In this document: piece by piece, positions 61,275-64,000 of the stretch
Layout: each line of letters starts with the position of its first letter
How positions within the stretch are numbered: position 1 is the stretch's first letter
NCBI GenBank assembly: GCA_014138645.1
Contig: JACJIB010000001.1
Coordinates: forward strand, 682,001-746,000
Reading direction: 5' to 3'
Length of the DNA: 64,000 nt
Source of the DNA: Methylorubrum thiocyanatum
GTDB taxonomy: Bacteria > Pseudomonadota > Alphaproteobacteria > Rhizobiales > Beijerinckiaceae
Position numbers and translations under genes: made by a program
Notes under the pieces: model-generated
The model's input: only the letters and a program-made list of their open reading frames with translations
Told to the model about the DNA's origin: nothing
Databases searched by the model: none

Positions 61275-61952
61275 ATGTCCCTGCCCGCCCTGTTCGTCGT
61301 CGGCGCCGGCACCGAGATCGGCAAGACCTACACCACCGCCGCCCTCGTCCGCCGGCTGCGCGCGCAGGGCCGGCGGGTGCGGGCCCTCAAGCCGCTCGCG
61401 AGCGGCGTTCCCCCCCTCGACCATCCCGATTTCGCCGAGAGCGACACCGGCCGGCTGCTGGCCGCGCAGGGCCTCGCTGTGACGCCGGAGACGGTGGCGG
61501 CCTGCTCGCCCTGGCGCTTCGCCGCGCCGCTGGCGCCCGACCTCGCCGCCGCCCGCGAGGGACGCAGCCTCTCCCTCACCGAGCTCGTGGACTGGTGCCG
61601 GGCGCGTCTGGCCGAGGCCGATGCGGGCGAGACCGTGGTGATCGAAGGCGTGGGCGGTCTGATGAGCCCGATCACCGAGGCGGCCACCGGCCTCGACTGG
61701 CTCAAATCTCAAAAGATCCCGGCGCTGCTCGTCTCCGGCAGCTATCTCGGCGCCATCAGCCACGCGCTGACGGCGGTCGAGACGTTGCGGGCGCATGACG
61801 TCCCGCTCACCGGCATCGTGGTCAGCGAAAGCCCGGAGGCGCCGACCTCCGTCGAGACGGTGGCCGGGCAGATCGCGCGGCATGCCGGCGTGCCGGTCGG
61901 CTGCCTGACGCGGGGAGGGGCGTTTCCGGAAAACCTCCCCGTTCTCGGCTGA
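61275..61952 (+). CDS. bioD: ATP-dependent dethiobiotin synthetase
   Basis: A 225-residue dethiobiotin synthetase, which carboxylates 7,8-diaminopelargonate. The P-loop GAGTEIGKTYT (10-20), the VRALKPLASGV segment, the ATP-site IEGVGGLMSPI and the SYLGAISHALTAVE segment identify it. ATG 61275 gives the canonical start. The other biotin genes (bioF, bioA, bioB) are absent from the window. The gene follows fpr closely; Fpr could support the reductant supply for BioB, though that link is inference. Confidence 0.9.
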   Translation: MSLPALFVVGAGTEIGKTYTTAALVRRLRAQGRRVRALKPLASGVPPLDHPDFAESDTGRLLAAQGLAVTPETVAACSPWRFAAPLAPDLAAAREGRSLSLTELVDWCRARLAEADAGETVVIEGVGGLMSPITEAATGLDWLKSQKIPALLVSGSYLGAISHALTAVETLRAHDVPLTGIVVSESPEAPTSVETVAGQIARHAGVPVGCLTRGGAFPENLPVLG

Positions 61953-61958
61953 GGCCGC

Positions 61959-62324
61959 TTACCGCCCGGAGCCGCCGCGCTCCTTCGGCGCCTTCGGCTC
62001 GCGGGATTCCTGAATCTCCTCGGCCTTCTCCTCGTCGGTGTCGCTGCTGCGCTTGATCGTGTCGTCGGGCTTGGCGGCCAGCCCCTTCACGATCGAAACG
62101 AGGCGCTTGCACTCGTCCGGGAAGCCGTAGGAATCGAGCACGATCGCGGCGTCGCGCAGGTTGCGCAGGTCGCGGACGATCTGCGCGTTCTTGGGCTCTT
62201 GAAGCTCTTTCTTCGCCGCGATGGCCGGTTCGAGCCCGGTATCCTCGACATCGCATTCGGCTCGGGCTGCCGGCATCGCGGCGAGCATCAGGAAGGCGCA
62301 GGCGATCAGGCGACGCATCGTCAC
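61959..62324 (-). CDS. Small secreted protein of unknown function
   Basis: A 121-residue exported protein with a signal peptide (about 1-22, LIACAFLMLAAMPAARA). The mature part has two Cys (AECDVED and DECKRLV), a helical core (KNAQIVRDLRNLRDAAIVLDSYGF) and a charged, disordered C-terminal third (about 88-121). ATG 62324 or 62318 may start it. It converges on bioD with a 6-bp gap and lies 28 bp after the response regulator on the same strand. Confidence 0.65.
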   Translation of the reverse strand: MTMRRLIACAFLMLAAMPAARAECDVEDTGLEPAIAAKKELQEPKNAQIVRDLRNLRDAAIVLDSYGFPDECKRLVSIVKGLAAKPDDTIKRSSDTDEEKAEEIQESREPKAPKERGGSGR

Positions 62325-62352
62325 GTCTCGTCGGTTTGGGGCTGGTGGAAGG

Positions 62353-62772
62353 TCAGCCGCGGTGGCGCAGCAGGTCGTTGGTGACGGCCACGAGCTGCGC
62401 GGCGCGGTAGGGCTTGGGCATGAACACCGACTCGTTCACCGCCTCGGCGGGCGAGAGGCCGTCGCGGCCGCCGGAGGTGTAGACCACCGGCAGGCGCGGC
62501 AGGCTGCGCCGGGCGCTGCGGGCGAGCGCGATGCCGTTCGTGTTGCGGGCCAGATCGATATCGGTGAAGAGCAGGTCGACCTGCTCGCTCGACAGGATCG
62601 CCTCCGCCTCCTCCGCATCGGCCGCGGTCAGCACCCGGTAGCCCTCGTCGAGCAGGGCCTCGGCGGCCAGCTCGCAGACGAAGGACTCGTCCTCGACCAC
62701 GAGGATCGTGTCGGCGTGGGGCGCCAGGGAGAACGGGGGCAGGGCGGCGGGGGCGCAAGCGAAGGGGATCAT
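62353..62772 (-). CDS. Single-domain response regulator
   Basis: A 139-residue receiver-only protein. The acidic pocket is VVEDES, the phospho-acceptor Asp lies in LLFTDIDLARN, the switch Thr in VVYTSGG, and the conserved Lys in FMPKPYR. There is no output domain. The N-terminal 20 residues (IPFACAPAALPPFSL) are an extension. Start ATG 62772 is chosen over a longer frame whose first 20 residues look non-coding. Its histidine kinase partner is not in the window. It is divergent from the DUF1275 gene. Confidence 0.85.
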   Translation of the reverse strand: MIPFACAPAALPPFSLAPHADTILVVEDESFVCELAAEALLDEGYRVLTAADAEEAEAILSSEQVDLLFTDIDLARNTNGIALARSARRSLPRLPVVYTSGGRDGLSPAEAVNESVFMPKPYRAAQLVAVTNDLLRHRG

Positions 62773-63039
62773 GGCAGAACTCCAACTCACCCGTGCTCGA
62801 ACAACAGTCGAGCTTGCGGATCGCCGGACCAACGGGGCCGTGAAGGGCCGCGTTCACCGTGATTGCTTCGATTTGCGCGTATTTGGTAACCGATTGGTTA
62901 ACCTTGACGGTATGGTGCGGGAACTGCTTTCCGCCGGGCAGGAGGCGGTGACGCCTCTCAAGTCTTGTCGGACGAGGCCGTCTTTCGCGCAGGCCCCGGC
63001 CCGCCCTTCGAAGAGCGCCTTAACGACCGTGCCTACCCT

Positions 63040-63714
63040 GTGACCCGACCTTGGCAGATCGGCTTCGGCGTCGTGCTCACGGCGCTCGCCGGATTCGTGG
63101 ACGCGCTCGGCTTCATCCGGCTCGGCGGCCTCTACACCTCGCTCATGAGCGGGAACACGACCCAGCTCGCGGTCGCCCTCGGCCACGGCGAGCCGCTCGG
63201 CGCCGTCCTGCCGGCGCTCCTGATCGGAGCCTTCCTCATCGGCGCGGTCTCGGGCGGCGCCATCGCGGCCCTGTGCCCGCCCCGCTGGGTCACCCCCAGC
63301 GTGCTCGGCCTGGAGGCCGTCGCCCTCACCGCCGCCGTCGCCCTGGCGGCCGAGCACGCCCATGTCGGCGTGGCCTCGCTGTTCCTGGCGCTCGCCATGG
63401 GCGGGCAGAACGCGGTGCTCGCCCATGTCCAGGGCTTTCGCGCCGGCACCACCTTCGTCACCGGGGCGCTGTTCGCGTTCGGGCAGAAGGCGGCGCTGGC
63501 GCTCGCGGGGCGGGGGCCGCGGTTCGGCTGGGTCGGCGACGGCTCGGTCTGGCTCGCGCTCCTCGTCGGGGCGGTTGCGGGCACGCTCGCCCACGCACAT
63601 CTCGGGATCGCGGCCCTGGCGATTCCCGCTGGCGTCACGGCCGGGCTATGTGTGGCCGCGAGCCTGTACACCCTGGTCACCCGGCACGCGCCGGTGACGC
63701 TGACCAAGATCTGA
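63040..63714 (+). CDS. DUF1275 (YoaK-like) membrane protein
   Basis: A 224-residue polytopic membrane protein with about six helices. The signature LTALAGFVDALGFIRLGGLYTSLMSGNTTQLAVALG opens the DUF1275 domain, and AMGGQNAVLAHVQGFRAGTTFVTGAL closes its first half. Function is unknown; the family has a transporter-like topology. GTG 63040 is used as start; a TTG at 62965 would add 25 residues whose third codon positions are less GC-rich than the rest. It is followed 17 bp later by a WD40 gene. Confidence 0.82.
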   Translation: MTRPWQIGFGVVLTALAGFVDALGFIRLGGLYTSLMSGNTTQLAVALGHGEPLGAVLPALLIGAFLIGAVSGGAIAALCPPRWVTPSVLGLEAVALTAAVALAAEHAHVGVASLFLALAMGGQNAVLAHVQGFRAGTTFVTGALFAFGQKAALALAGRGPRFGWVGDGSVWLALLVGAVAGTLAHAHLGIAALAIPAGVTAGLCVAASLYTLVTRHAPVTLTKI

Positions 63715-63731
63715 AGGAAGTCCCCTCCGGC

Positions 63732-64000
63732 ATGAGCGTCTCCGCTCCCTCCCTCACCGACCACGTCGCCGCCATCGCGGCCGGCGCCCATGTCACCGCC
63801 GCCCATTGGCTGAAGGGGACGCTGGCCCTGGCGCTCGCCGACGGCGGCGTGCTCCTCGCCCGCGACGGTGCAACCGAGACCGTGGCGGCCCATCCCGATA
63901 GCGGCATCCTCGTCGCGGCCGGCGACGGCACCCGGCTGGTGAGCGGGGGCGATGACGGCCGCATCGTTGCGACCGAGGCGGACGGCCGGTCGAGCGAGCT
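63732..64000 (+). CDS. WD40-repeat protein, N-terminal part (3' end outside window)
   Basis: The first 89 residues are present; the frame is open to the window edge. The sequence GAHVTAAHWLKGTLALALADGGVLLARDGATETVAAHPDSGILVAAGDGTRLVSGGDDGRI shows the short beta-blade spacing and the GDDGRI turn of WD40 repeats. No signal peptide is seen. Role is unknown. It is probably co-transcribed with the DUF1275 gene 17 bp upstream. Confidence 0.75.
   Translation, partial: MSVSAPSLTDHVAAIAAGAHVTAAHWLKGTLALALADGGVLLARDGATETVAAHPDSGILVAAGDGTRLVSGGDDGRIVATEADGRSSE

Noticed and set aside
62896..62925. GGTTAACC palindrome and TTGACG as a response-regulator operator/promoter
   Set aside because: The palindrome is only 8 bp and the regulator is a receiver-only protein without a DNA-binding domain; too weak to annotate.

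Overview
The window is about 64 kb of GC-rich chromosomal DNA from an alphaproteobacterium, most likely a Methylobacterium/Methylorubrum species. The evidence is the strong G/C bias at third codon positions, the gene content (a pair of M16 peptidases resembling PqqF/PqqG downstream of ileS-lspA, the cluster rlmH - LytM factor - ctpA - polysaccharide deacetylase, a DUF2336 protein) and the dispersed GC-rich intergenic hairpins. Species assignment is inference. Genes are densely packed, many with 1-4 bp stop/start overlaps. I found no rRNA, tRNA, CRISPR array, prophage or insertion sequence. The accessory features are two small toxin-antitoxin pairs and several repeat elements.

Layout. Positions 1-4.4 kb hold the 3' end of era, an RsmC-like rRNA methyltransferase, an RsuA pseudouridine synthase and three poorly known genes. 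From 4.5 to 14.5 kb everything is on the minus strand: rlmH, a degenerate LytM (EnvC-like) factor, ctpA, a divergent polysaccharide deacetylase, a chemoreceptor, rppH, a DUF2939 protein and kup. Positions 14.8-20.5 kb carry an MFS transporter, a GGDEF-EAL protein, a DsbA-fold isomerase and argG. Positions 20.7-27 kb carry an acidic unknown, gph, a secreted Cys-rich repeat protein and the run rpiA - DUF2059 - O-antigen-ligase-like - glutathione reductase. Positions 27.2-29.8 kb hold a YfdX-family protein and a membrane-anchored TAXI binding protein. Positions 29.9-33.8 kb hold recX, osmC, and a radical SAM / UdgX pair that is probably a DNA-repair cassette. Positions 33.9-43.7 kb hold a zinc alcohol dehydrogenase with an RBS-sequestering inverted repeat, a DUF2336/lytic-transglycosylase overlap pair, a CitE-like protein, a GST, a RelE/ParE-type TA pair, a nitroreductase/flavin reductase pair and two secreted unknowns. 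Positions 43.8-50.7 kb hold a MocR-type regulator with a palindromic operator, thrS, and dctA - ROK kinase - unknown. Positions 51.1-64 kb hold ileS - lspA - unknown - M16 pair (pqqFG-like), HicAB, a glyoxalase-fold dioxygenase, fpr, bioD, a response regulator, a DUF1275 membrane protein and a truncated WD40 protein.

The most interesting items are: (1) the UdgX-type uracil-DNA-binding protein fused to a DUF4130 domain. It keeps the crosslinking KRRIH loop but has no cysteine anywhere, so it cannot hold the iron-sulfur cluster expected of the family by cysteines. It is translationally coupled to a radical SAM protein with a helix-hairpin-helix tail, and its start codon is followed by a GC-rich repeat read as protein. 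(2) A 15-bp inverted repeat (14 of 15 pairs) whose 3' arm contains the ribosome-binding site of the alcohol dehydrogenase. (3) A nested palindromic operator between a MocR regulator and a tiny membrane-protein gene.
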